The notes under the pieces were generated by a model. The model did no database searches and was not told where the DNA came from. It saw only the letters and a program-made list of their open reading frames with translations. From Anaeramoeba flamelloides (Eukaryota > Metamonada > Anaeramoebidae), in the NCBI GenBank assembly GCA_027625915.1, contig JANTQA010000063.1:3801501-3865500 (forward strand): a stretch of 64,000 nucleotides of DNA, given 5' to 3'. Both the position numbers and the translations under genes were made by a program. This document shows, piece by piece, positions 35,408 through 46,011 of the stretch (its first letter is position 1; every line of letters starts with the position of its first letter).

Positions 35408-35590
35408 ATGACCAAATTATTTAAAAATCAATTATTTTTCAACCATTTACATAATGAGAGAGAATTAGGTCCCCTAAAAACTGTCAACACTCATCGGTTA
35501 TATCAAGATCTTTCAATTTTTCAATCAATAATAAGAAAAAATATATTGGAAAACTTTGAAAAAAAATTTCAATTATTACTTCGAGATTGA
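35408..35590 (+). CDS. Small hypothetical protein, 60 aa
   Basis: ATG at 35408 opens MTKLFKNQLFFNHLHNEREL, then a GPLKTVNTHRLYQDLS stretch and a helical NILENFEKKFQLLLRD end before TGA. It has no recognisable domain, no signal peptide and no membrane segment. It could be a genuine small protein, one exon, or chance. Confidence 0.25.
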   Translation: MTKLFKNQLFFNHLHNERELGPLKTVNTHRLYQDLSIFQSIIRKNILENFEKKFQLLLRD

Positions 35591-37149
35591 AAGTATTATT
35601 GCCAAGACAGACTTCCTTTTTAAAAATAAACACACCACTTAAAAGTTTTCATTTTCAACAACAATTAAAAACACAAAACACTGTTTAAAGATTTTTTAAC
35701 AACAATTAAAAACACAAAATCTGGAAAACAACAGTAAAAGTCTGAAAAACAAAATTTAAACAAGTCAACACAGGTTATTGAAAGAACTATACATTTTGTT
35801 AAAAAATTATGAATGGTACTTTGTAACTTTTGAGGTCTGAATTTTGATTGAATAACCTAAATTTGTCATCAAATTTAGATTTTTACCAAAATTATTGATT
35901 TTTTTACTGATGTAAAGTTACCTTTCAAATTGATCAAGTCAACTCAGAGTATACCTTTACCACGAGAATTTTTAAAGAGAATTCAACATGAGAAAACTAA
36001 TGTGTTCTGCCTTTAATAAAGGCACACTTTAATCTTTGACTTCTTATTGGTAAGTACTGATCCCTTAAGGAACAAAAAATTATGTACTTTGTCAAATATT
36101 ACTTCAAAGTTAGGCTTTATTGAAAAAACAAACAATTTCAATATAATGTTTGAATTTATGAATTTTGTAAAGAGTTGAAAAAAAGAATAAAAAGATAGAG
36201 AAAAAAAGAAAAAACTAAACACAGCCCCTAAGAACGAATTTAAAAAGAAACAACAAATAATTCAAAAAATTTAACAGATAATAATTATGAACTTCTTGAG
36301 ACAAATTACATATTTTTCAAAAAAAAACTATTCTTCTAAGGGATTTTTCAAAAAAAAAAACCACTTATAACACTCAAACACTCTTGGAAAATTATATTCA
36401 AATATTCTTGGGGATGAGAAATAACTGAAGACAAGTATCAATCAAAAAAAATATGTAAAGGTAAAATTATTTGAAATTTGTTTTTACAATTCTTAGTTGT
36501 ATTTGCATCATCAAATTTTAGTTGTTAAAAATCAAAAAAGCACAAATTCCAATCTCTTTTTAACATTCAATTATTCACTAGAAGACTGTTTTGTCACAAA
36601 ACCAAACACAACCTTATACTGTCCTTATTCGGAATATTTTCTCTTTTTAACTAATTGTTAAAAAGAATGTTTTATATTTTTCCTGTAAGGTGATCAAAAG
36701 ACCCTCAAAACCAAGTATATAACCCGTGTTACGAAATCTACACTGCTTTTTTCTTCTTCTTGTTCCAAAGAAACATCCAATGAACTACTTGATAGTATTA
36801 CTTAGTTCAATCAATTTTGAAAGTAAACTTCTTAATCCATTTGGAAAGTGAAACTTTTAATGCAATTTGATGTAAATTTTCCAAAATTTCTTTTTTTTTT
36901 TTTGAAATACCAATTTCCATCTTAAGTTGTCTCTTTTTTTGTGATAAATTTTCCAATTAGATCCTTCATTTTTCGAATTTCTTTTTGGAATAATGGAACT
37001 CCAAAATATCAATATAATATTTACTAATTGTTTATTATTGTTTTATATGCCCATTTGATGAATAGGTCTACTATATCAAACAAAACACTCTTTTTTATTT
37101 GGAGACTGATCAAAATTTTAATGAATGGTTATTTTGGCAACAGATATTA

Positions 37150-38014
37150 CCATTGTGAAAAAAATTTGTATCATTAAAAAAAATTGGGTCAGTCAAAAAT
37201 TTGTTTTCGTTTTTTAAATAGTAAATATTAGTAAAATGATTTTTGATCAAAGTAAAATTTTATGAACAAATCTTACATTTAATAAAAACCAAAGTCATTA
37301 TCAATAATAATTTTCAAAAGTAAAATTAAATTGTTGTATTTTGAGCTTTTAGAATTACTATGGAACTCTAAAAAACAAAAATTTATTTTTAATTGTAAAC
37401 TTTACTAAAACTGTTGATTTTTTTTTATTAGATTACCTTCCAAGATCAAGTTAATCATTGTTTGGGAAAACGAAAAATTAATAACCATTTTAAATTAAGG
37501 TTTGTCTATGGGGATTTTAAGAATTTAAATGGTTTCTGTAATCATGATATTTCGGTATTTTGAAGTTTTGATTGTAAACATTAGTGAAAATCAACCTCTT
37601 TCGAAAAAACAGCTTTTTTGGAAGATTTTATTATTCAATTTGATTTAAAAGGTCATTCAAGATTAACCGTGATAGATTTGTGTTTATTAACAATGATAAA
37701 TATCTTATTGAATTAATAGATTTTAATATTTCCTATTCAATAGTTCTCTTATTTTTAGTAAAGTTGACAATTAAAAGTAATTTTTTATATTTTTAGAGTT
37801 CCATAGTAATTCTAAAAGCTCAAAATACAACAATTTAATTTTACTTTTGAAAATTATTATTGATAATGACTTTGGTTTTTATTAAATGTAAGATTTGTTC
37901 ATAAAATTTTACTTTGATCAAAAATCATTTTACTAATATTTACTATTTAAAAAACGAAAACAAATTTTTGACTGACCCAATTTTTTTTAATGACCCAAAT
38001 TTTTTTCACAATGG
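37150..38014. mobile_element. Long-armed inverted-repeat element, 865 bp, TTA target duplication
   Basis: Left arm 37150-37376 and right arm about 37789-38014 are inverted copies of each other, almost identical over some 226 bp (only about three differences near the tips). The tips are CCATTGTG and CACAATGG, and TTA flanks both sides (37147-37149 and 38015-38017). The roughly 410-bp centre has no recognised gene. A 3-bp TTA duplication fits PIF/Harbinger-type insertion, but the class is not proven. It is non-autonomous. Confidence 0.8.
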
Positions 38015-38545
38015 TTACTTGTATTTCCCTTTTTGTAAATTTTTTGTCACCATTTTCAAAATAGTGTTATTTCACGAAAGCTTTCTTGTGCTTATTTACT
38101 TCAAGATCAATTATTTTTAAAAAAGTATTTGAAGAGATTAGAACAAATAACAAACTGTTGTAAACTGTTAACTAATCATTTTTCTTTTTTATAAACACCC
38201 ACTCAAAAGCTAATCAAAATGAATATTAAAAAATATTAAGAAATAATATTCTTTTTTTAATTATGTTATTGTCATCTTTTCACATGAAATTTTCATTAAA
38301 GTAGGTTTTTATTTGAAGTACTTTAAACCAAGGTTTAGTCTGTAAAACAAGAGACACCCAAGCAAAAGACAAAATGAAAAATAAAAAATCTTAAGTTGGT
38401 CGCTCAATTGTCGGAGGAAAGATGAACTGTTGATCAAAAAAAAATCGATTAATTACACAATATGGAGTTTAAAAAGAAAAAACAAAGGAAATAAAAACAT
38501 TTTTTTTTTATATTTAATATTTTAATTTTGCATTTTATTTTTAAA

Positions 38546-41221
38546 ATGTCAAATGATGATGACTTTTTTTATCAGTACTTAGATAGTGAACCCCAGCAGA
38601 GAATGTACATTCTACCACAAACATCTTTTCACAATGACAACATAACCTCTAATGGATTGTATTTATCAAACGATAATTACAGAGAGACTACCAACAAAAT
38701 TGAATCAGAGAATTACAAAAGGAAACAAAAATTATTCTGGTTGTGCAGAAAGAATTCGATTGACGAATTTTTTATTCCAAAACTGTTAACAAAGTCTTTC
38801 ATCTTGACGAATTTAAATTGGAAGAATATAGATGGTGTTACACCCCTGATGACTGTATGTTCTAACAAGAGTGTTACTTCCCAAATATTGGGGCAATTGG
38901 AATCAAATAGTGTAAATTTCTATCTCAAAGACAACAATGAACGAAATTGTTTTCTTTATCTGCTCCAAAACCCAAAGATAAATTATGATCTACTTTCCTT
39001 TTTTGGAACACTGTTTCAAGAATCTTTTTTTAATGACCCTGATCGCAATTTCAAAACACCCTTAATGTACTTGTGTGAGAACAAAAGCCTCAACGCTATT
39101 CTTTTACGATATTTTCTAAATGTCCAACAAGTAGATTTGTCTTTCCAAGATTCAATTAAAAAGACTGCGTTACATTATTTGTGTTCAAATAGCATAATTA
39201 GTCTCGAATTAATTCAACTACTGGCCAAAAAACAAGAATACGATACCTTCCAAATACAGGATTATCAAGGGTATTCAGCCTTTCATTACTTGGTTCGAAA
39301 CCCAAGTGTCTCGAAAGAAATTATCAATTGGGTTTTGAAGAAAATTTTTAAAGAGTACCAACTAACGCAGAACAACCATACACATAACAAGAATAATGTA
39401 ATTGATCCAAGTTTGTCAATGTTTGATTTCATTTTTTCTGGATCAAGCATCAACCCAATCCATTTTCAATCTGTCATTACTTTCTTAATTCAACATAAGC
39501 TCTACTCATTTCAAATTTTACTCCTCAAGACTTTTTCATCACCAAGTTTGAACCTGTCTTTGCTTTGGTACTTTGTTACAATAGATAAATTTGAAAGAAT
39601 ATTTGATCAGAATTTGATCAAATATTTTGAGACATGCTTTTCCAATGATTATATTACACACGAAGTTGTTCTATTTTTATTCCAAAATTATGTAAAAGTG
39701 AAAAAAGATGAGGATTTGAATTGGCAATTATTCGAATTATGCATTGAAAAAGTGAGATTTTACAAATGTGAAACAATATGTACAATCTTTCTACCCTATG
39801 ATTTTGATTTGACAGTTTTTGAGAAAACACGGATCTCAGTAGACAAATATTCAAAGTCCGTTTATACTGCTAAACCTAGGTGTTTGAAAAATGAAATTCC
39901 CAGTTTTGAGAATTTCAATTCAAGGGAAAGAATTTTGAAGAGAATTCTAGTTATTTGTTGGATTAGACAAAGTGTGGTTAGTCTTCAATTTGTTAAGAAG
40001 ATCCTTAACGAATGCCAGAGCGCTCGACTCTTTATTTCAAAAGATAACAATGAACATAAAACGATCTTTTCATGCACTTTCCTACAGTTGTTATGCCAGG
40101 GCAAACCGAATCTTGATTTGCTGAAATTATATTTTGATCTAAATCCAAGTTTGATTATAAAATCAGAACTAAACCCAGGTTGCACATATGGCCAATGGGG
40201 GGAATATTTATTAATCATTTTATATTTAAAAATCTTTAAAATATTGACAAACGCACGTAAATTTGAAAAAAGAGGATCCGTCGGTGATTGTAATAAAAGT
40301 TTATATGAAATAAGCTATCTTTTTGATTTGGCAACCTGCAAGTCACAGGTTTTTAAATATCAAGAGTTTAAAAAAATAATCGAATTAAATCGCAAAGAAT
40401 CAAAAAAATTCAAGCAGAAAATGAAACAGAATATGAAATTATTAAAAACAAATGATTATTATAAAGACAAAATAAAAAAGATCTTTGATGTAATGATATT
40501 TTTGATGGACAAGGGTGCAAGGTTAAGTAAAAAGTTTCAAGCGAAACGTGTACACGATCTTGTTTTAAAGATATTTGATATTATTAATTCATTTGAAACA
40601 GATTTTCAAAATTTTTATCAAGCATCAATTCCGGAGCAAATCAATTTAAATGATGACCACTTACACAAGCAATTGATCGAACTTAGAACGAAAAAAAGCT
40701 TTAAAAACGTAAAGATTCTTTTGTTAACTTACACTAAACAACAGATAAATTTTTTTATCAATTGGGTTTATGGGGATGTGTCTTCAACTCAAATAAATCT
40801 TTGTGAAGATCTTTTCCAACAATTAAATATTTATGAACCCGAGAGACTTACCCTTAAAAAGACTTTTAAGAATTTATATAGAGAACAAAAATCGAAGGAT
40901 TTTACTTTTCAATTAAAAGATAAAAAAAGTATTAAAATTCACAAAATCCTTCTGTTTGCAAGAGCGCCTCAACTACATCTCATGAGTAGGGAGATTAATA
41001 CTGATAAATTGAAATCATTAAAAGATTATGGGAAATTTGATAAAAAAGTTTGGAAATTCTTTTTTAAATTTCTTTACACAAATAAATGCGACCACAAGTC
41101 CATAACCCTGCAAGATTTTGAACAAATAAGCGATATATTTTCTTTTTTTTTGCGAGACCAGGAAAGCCATCTCAAATATTTGAAATATAATTATTTGCTG
41201 AAAAAAGCTTCAAAAAAATAG
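38546..41221 (+). CDS. Ankyrin-like repeat and BTB/POZ-like protein
   Basis: Intronless gene for 891 aa. ATG at 38546 (MSNDDDFFYQYL) is the first ATG in frame. Residues ~90-290 carry degenerate ankyrin-like repeats of about 33-40 residues: DGVTPLMTVCSN, NFKTPLMYLCENKSLNA, IKKTALHYLCSNS and GYSAFHYLVRNPS. After a helical middle region, residues ~700-745 (FKNVKILLLTYTKQQINFF, then NWVYGD) and ~780-880 (DFTFQLKDKKSIKIHKILLF, then ARAPQL and FFFKFLYTN) look like two BTB/POZ folds: the KIHKILLFAR segment and the F..FLYT segment are characteristic. Such proteins often serve as substrate adaptors for CUL3 ubiquitin ligases. No cullin-contact motif can be confirmed here. The partner is unknown. Domain calls are by pattern only. 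Confidence 0.75.
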   Translation: MSNDDDFFYQYLDSEPQQRMYILPQTSFHNDNITSNGLYLSNDNYRETTNKIESENYKRKQKLFWLCRKNSIDEFFIPKLLTKSFILTNLNWKNIDGVTPLMTVCSNKSVTSQILGQLESNSVNFYLKDNNERNCFLYLLQNPKINYDLLSFFGTLFQESFFNDPDRNFKTPLMYLCENKSLNAILLRYFLNVQQVDLSFQDSIKKTALHYLCSNSIISLELIQLLAKKQEYDTFQIQDYQGYSAFHYLVRNPSVSKEIINWVLKKIFKEYQLTQNNHTHNKNNVIDPSLSMFDFIFSGSSINPIHFQSVITFLIQHKLYSFQILLLKTFSSPSLNLSLLWYFVTIDKFERIFDQNLIKYFETCFSNDYITHEVVLFLFQNYVKVKKDEDLNWQLFELCIEKVRFYKCETICTIFLPYDFDLTVFEKTRISVDKYSKSVYTAKPRCLKNEIPSFENFNSRERILKRILVICWIRQSVVSLQFVKKILNECQSARLFISKDNNEHKTIFSCTFLQLLCQGKPNLDLLKLYFDLNPSLIIKSELNPGCTYGQWGEYLLIILYLKIFKILTNARKFEKRGSVGDCNKSLYEISYLFDLATCKSQVFKYQEFKKIIELNRKESKKFKQKMKQNMKLLKTNDYYKDKIKKIFDVMIFLMDKGARLSKKFQAKRVHDLVLKIFDIINSFETDFQNFYQASIPEQINLNDDHLHKQLIELRTKKSFKNVKILLLTYTKQQINFFINWVYGDVSSTQINLCEDLFQQLNIYEPERLTLKKTFKNLYREQKSKDFTFQLKDKKSIKIHKILLFARAPQLHLMSREINTDKLKSLKDYGKFDKKVWKFFFKFLYTNKCDHKSITLQDFEQISDIFSFFLRDQESHLKYLKYNYLLKKASKK

Positions 41222-42789
41222 ATTAAATAATACGTGGCTAATTGAATAATCAGATACAGCATAGGTATTACAAGTATTACATTGAATTTTATATCTTTTT
41301 TTTAATTTGTTTAAATTAGTACAATTCTTACTAATGGCATCTTTTTGAAGATGTTTTATTTTCTTTTTATTTTATATTATTTATTTATTGTTTGTTTTTT
41401 TTATTATTACTTTTGAAATAAATTAATATTCAAATAACAAAGCAATGAAAATAAGGCTGAATAAATTCAGATCATGATTTTAAATTTTTAATTTCACTTT
41501 ACACAAATTATTTTTTTTTTTTAAATTTGTTTATTTATTGATATTTAAAGCATGGCTCATGGAATATATAATGAAGACATTCCCACAAATCATTTTTTAT
41601 TATTTTTTTAAGAAAAATTTCTTTTTTTTCCTTTTTTATTGTTTTAAGAAAGCTATTTAAAATTCATACTGAAAAACAAAAAGAATTATTCTTATTATAG
41701 TAATTTTCTAGAAGCTTTTGGGTTGTGATAATAGATTGGAATAAAGGAGTCACCTGAGCTGGTTGATAGAATATTTGCTTGTTCCTGAAATAAATATTTA
41801 AAACTAAAAAATATCGAATAAATAACCAACAAAAAAAATAAAGAAAAGGAAAAAAGTGAAAATTTCCACTCCGCCTTTACCCAATATTTTTTTTTAAAAA
41901 ATTATAATAGATTATTTTATTTTTTTTTAATTTTTTTTCATTTTTCTTTATCAAAAAAATAATTATTTGATACAGCTTTTATCAACTTTTTTAAATTAAA
42001 ACCCAAGAATATAAAAAAATATTATTTCCTTTATACCATATTTTTCTTTTTCTTTTTTCTTAATTATTCAAAACAAATTTTTTTTTTGCCGATTTATTTT
42101 TAATATCAAAAAAAAATTTCTTATTTCAAATTTAGAATATAATCCTAGAATTAAGAAAATGATTAAACCAATGATTAATTTTTAACCACAAATTTTGGTA
42201 ACTCAACTAGTGTAAATATGAATGCTGTAAATCTCTATTTTTTTACAACATTCCTATTTGAACATGTGTTACCCTTAATCTCAATTTATGATAGATTAAT
42301 ATAATATTAGGTTTGTGAATAATACTGAGAATTTTTAAAGAATATTTTGAATTTAACAAAAAATAACTCTAAATTACTTTATTTATAATTTGATATAAAA
42401 TCCACCAATAATACTAAAGATGTAAAGATGTACAAAATATTATTTTTAAAAAAGTCATTAAACCTCGAAATAAAGTTCATTTTTCCTTTATAAGAATAAA
42501 TATTTTTGATAATCATGATTTCAATACTTTAAATTAATACAAATTATTTAGGGATATATAGATATATATATATATCTGATTATTTTAATAATTTAATAAA
42601 ATTATTTGTAGAATTGTTAGAAAAATGAATTAAATCCCTATTATTTTTAATCTGTGAAATTTCATTCGTTAAATAAAAATTTAGAATTTTTATTTTACAA
42701 TTAACGAAAAATAAATGAAAAAAAAATTATTAAAATTTAACAAAAAAAGTTATCCACTTTCAAAAAACTTGTTCAAAATATTGATATTA
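41222..42789. other. Intergenic, mostly empty
   Basis: AT-rich sequence downstream of the ankyrin-like/BTB gene. Apart from one exon-like segment on the minus strand (41695-41784) and a short (TA)n near 42557 nothing was recognised. Confidence 0.5.
41695..41784 (-). other. Possible terminal exon of an unidentified gene
   Basis: A strong acceptor (TTTAAATATTTATTTCAG) is followed by 90 bp with far more balanced codons than the surroundings. One frame reads EQANILSTSSGDSFIPIYY then HNPKASRKLL and stops at 41695. A second frame is also open (NKQIFYQPAQVTPLFQSI, then ITTQKLLENYYN). The upstream exon was not found. It could also be a non-coding RNA segment. Confidence 0.3.
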
Positions 42790-44000
42790 GAGGTTTTGAT
42801 GATAACAATATTATCATGATATTAACAATAAAATCGTGCTATTATTAAAAATCGTGATTAGTCCAACTTTATCGTGATATTCAACATTATCGCGAAAAAA
42901 TGAAAAATTATTTTTTTGAGATTACCGTAAAAAAATCTTAACTTTAACAAAGTCTTGAGACTTTTACAACACTTTCCCCTTTCATAAATGTCAGAAAGTG
43001 TTTGTAAGTGTTGTAGACTGTCTTCAAGTGTTTGAAAGTTTTGAAAGACAGAAAACTCTTAAAAAGGGATTGGGTTTGGTTTGTTGTGGAAACACAAAAT
43101 TTTTTTCTTTTCATTTTTGTTTAACAAAATATAAAATCTCAACCAAAGTTTATGATCAAACTAATAATTACCCATTCCAACAATACAATTGAATATAGGA
43201 TAGATGTATTTTCTTACAAGGGAGTTGTTACCTTCACAATTTTAAATAGCCAAAAAGAATAAAGAATAATTTTCCTTCTTATTACTGATCGGTCAAACAA
43301 AAACCTCTAAGCTCTAATTGTGTTTTCTGTCCAATACAAAGATGCTCAAAGAAGAAAAAGAACAAGAAGAAGACAAATCTATAAAAAATCTTAATAATTG
43401 GTGATCATCTGACAAGGATGTTGTGAAAGCTAATGAAAAGTTTACCAACCCCTTTTAGCTTTCTGAGAATATTGAAAATGTTTTAACCCAAGATCACATT
43501 CTTTAAAAAACGGACAAAGGGTTGGTGGTTTTAGAAGGTCTTTTATTCAACTCAATTTACAACACCACGATTAACTGAAAAAATATTTATTTCTATTTAT
43601 TTCTTATTGTTGTTGATCTTAAAGGATCGATAGGTTTGTCAACCAAACAAAACGAAAGCACAATAAAACTCTTGGATCTGATCCCTGATTGGATCAAAAA
43701 TCTTTTTTGTTGTTTTTTCAAAGAATGACTTTGAATCACCTAATCTATTTTTTGATCAAAAAAAATTTTTTTGTAAAAATATTTCTCAATTAGCCCAAAA
43801 ACCCATCAACTATTTTATCGCGATTACTTTTTAATTGCGATATTTTGGCATTTATCGCGATTTTATAGAATTATTGCGATTTGTTATATTATCGCGATAA
43901 TATTGAATATCGCGATTTTCTGATATTATCTCGATTTGATCGAAATTATCGCGATTTTTGTAACTTTATCGTGACATAATCATGTTATCATCAAAACCTC
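42790..44000 (+). mobile_element. 1.2-kb TIR DNA element, copy B (both ends intact)
   Basis: Complete copy of the element also seen at 3673-4916. Perfect 18-bp TIRs GAGGTTTTGATGATAACA (42790-42807 and inverted 43983-44000) are flanked by TA on both sides, as in Tc1/mariner-type insertions. Both subterminal regions carry many ATCGCGAT-like motifs spaced about 15-30 bp. The interior has a copy of the hairpin repeat (around 42958-43070) and an open frame of about 64 codons (42998-43192) shared with copy A and reading VDCLQVFESFERQKT. It resembles no transposase, so this looks like a non-autonomous element. Confidence 0.85.
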
Positions 44001-44015
44001 TATTATATTAACATA

Positions 44016-44207
44016 CAGTCAGTTCCACCTTTAAGACACAAACTGCTACGGAATTTAAGGCACAAAAAAATCTCAAATTAAGGCACAAAATTCAGATTCT
44101 AGTAAAATAAATTGTAAAAAAAAATTACAAAATTTGTACCTTAATTTGAGATTTTTTTATGCCGTAAATTTCGTTGAAAGTTTGTGCCTTAAAAGTGGAA
44201 CTGACTG
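44016..44207. mobile_element. Tc1/mariner-type MITE, copy 1
   Basis: 192 bp with TIRs CAGTCAGTTCCAC and GTGGAACTGACTG, flanked by TA on each side. Inside, TTAAGGCACAAA and TTTGTGCCTTAA motifs repeat and pair across the centre. A second copy is at 55325-55519. It sits 15 bp from the end of the 1.2-kb element. Confidence 0.85.
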
Positions 44208-44209
44208 TA

Positions 44210-46011
44210 TTAAATAAATTTATTGTTTAAAATGTTTGATAAAAACTTAGACAAAAAACGTATAATCAATATTACAATCAAACACTTCTCTATACCGAGA
44301 TAATTTTGTCTAAATTATAAATTCTTTTAAATCTTTTTATTTAGATATTCAATGTTTTATTTTTTTTTAATTTTTTTTTGATTTCAGTAAATTTAACAAA
44401 TTTAATATTGAAATAAAATATAAAAAAAAATGTTTAATTTTATTAAATTGAATCTAAAAGAAACAGGATCTAGAAAGGGGAAATTTTCATCTGAAAAAGA
44501 AATGAAATCCCGAAACACAAAATAAATTATCTTTTTATTTTTAACTGTTTTCTAAAATATTTAATTGCAACGGTAAGTTAATTCAAAAATTTTGTTAAAG
44601 AGAATTGAACTTTAGAGCATCAATATCAGTTTATTTGACTGTCAAATATTTAGTATTTTGGTGAGTATTATGGTGGATCAATTAGATGAAGATATTAATT
44701 TTTACTGCTGAGAATCCTAAAATTACAGTATGTTACTTTTTGAGGTTAATCACATTTGTATATTATATTTTCAAATTCATCTAAAAAATTCTTTAATAAA
44801 ATATCCACGATTTGTTATTCTTCATTATTTAAATCTGATTCTTTTACTATTGCGTGTCAAAAAAATTAGAGAAAAATCTGTATTTCGAGGCAAATTAATG
44901 TGTTGAATCATCAATCAATAAAATTTAAAGCTGTAAAAAAAAAAATAGCAATAAATAGGTCTCGAAATACAGATTAATAAATAAAAAAAAAAACATATTA
45001 TTTAAAAACAATAAATAATTAAACAAGAGATTATTTTGACAAATTCTTTTCATACATTGTAAATATATAGATCATACAATTAATTTCATGAATAGGAAGC
45101 AAAATAATAATTCCTTGGCTAAAAATGTATATGATTGTTGAGTAAACCCTTGAAATTAAAAAAATGGTAAAATAATTTTACATCATGGGGTTCTAAATAT
45201 TCACTTATTATATACTATAATACTTTATTTTATTTTTTATTTTTAGATTATGGAAAGTAATTAAAAAAAAATTTCTAAAATGATAATTTTTAATTGTGAT
45301 CCTTAGTAAAATCCCTTTAAAAATATATTGTTCTATACTATTTATAATCGATTTTTCAGAGCTATTTGAAACTATATATCACTAATATCGTTTACATTCA
45401 ATTATAACACACTTTAATTATAGGCTTATCTATGAAAAAACTAATCCCTTTAGATAAAAAATGATCGTCATATGGAATTTTGTCACCGTTAAAATATAGT
45501 CAACAGTATATTCATAATATTTTTCCTAATGGCTAACTTAAGATTATAATGATCATTAATTTGAACATTTTTTCAAGAATTGGATCTCATCACGCTCAGT
45601 AATTTAAGAGGGGTTTGATTTTCTTTTAATTATTTCCCAGAGTTGTAAAATTCACTTATTAAAATCAATGTGACATTTTTTCTGAAAATCGATGGTTTTC
45701 AGAAAACAATAGTCAATTTTGAATTTAATTTTAAAAGAATACCTAATTCATTTTTAGAGCATTTATAATGAGGTTAAACAATTTTTGAAAAGTGATGATC
45801 GAGGTACCCTCATCATAGAAAAAAAAAAAATATTTTTTTTTTCAGATCCGATAAAATTAAATTCAAATATTATATTACATTGTTTAATTATTTATATCAA
45901 GATGAAATAAAAAAAAATAATTTATTGAAATTAAAAATAAAATTTTAGGATTAGCTATTTTTTTTTAAGAAAAAGTAAAAAAAAAAGTATTTTTTTATTT
46001 CAATTTATTTA
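44210..46011. other. Intergenic, nothing recognised
   Basis: About 1.8 kb of AT-rich DNA between the MITE and the 3' end of PSF2. No gene, RNA or clear repeat was recognised. Confidence 0.5.

Larger units (their letters stand above)
31482..38545. other. 7-kb gene-poor interval
   Basis: Lies between the divergent starts of GCN1 and the ankyrin-like/BTB gene. It contains a MITE copy (32046-32217), a poly-C tract (33839-33858), a long-armed inverted-repeat element (37150-38014) and four short coding-like islands at about 32.4, 33.3, 34.9 and 35.4 kb that I could not identify or join. Elsewhere it is AT-rich DNA with nothing recognised. Confidence 0.5.
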
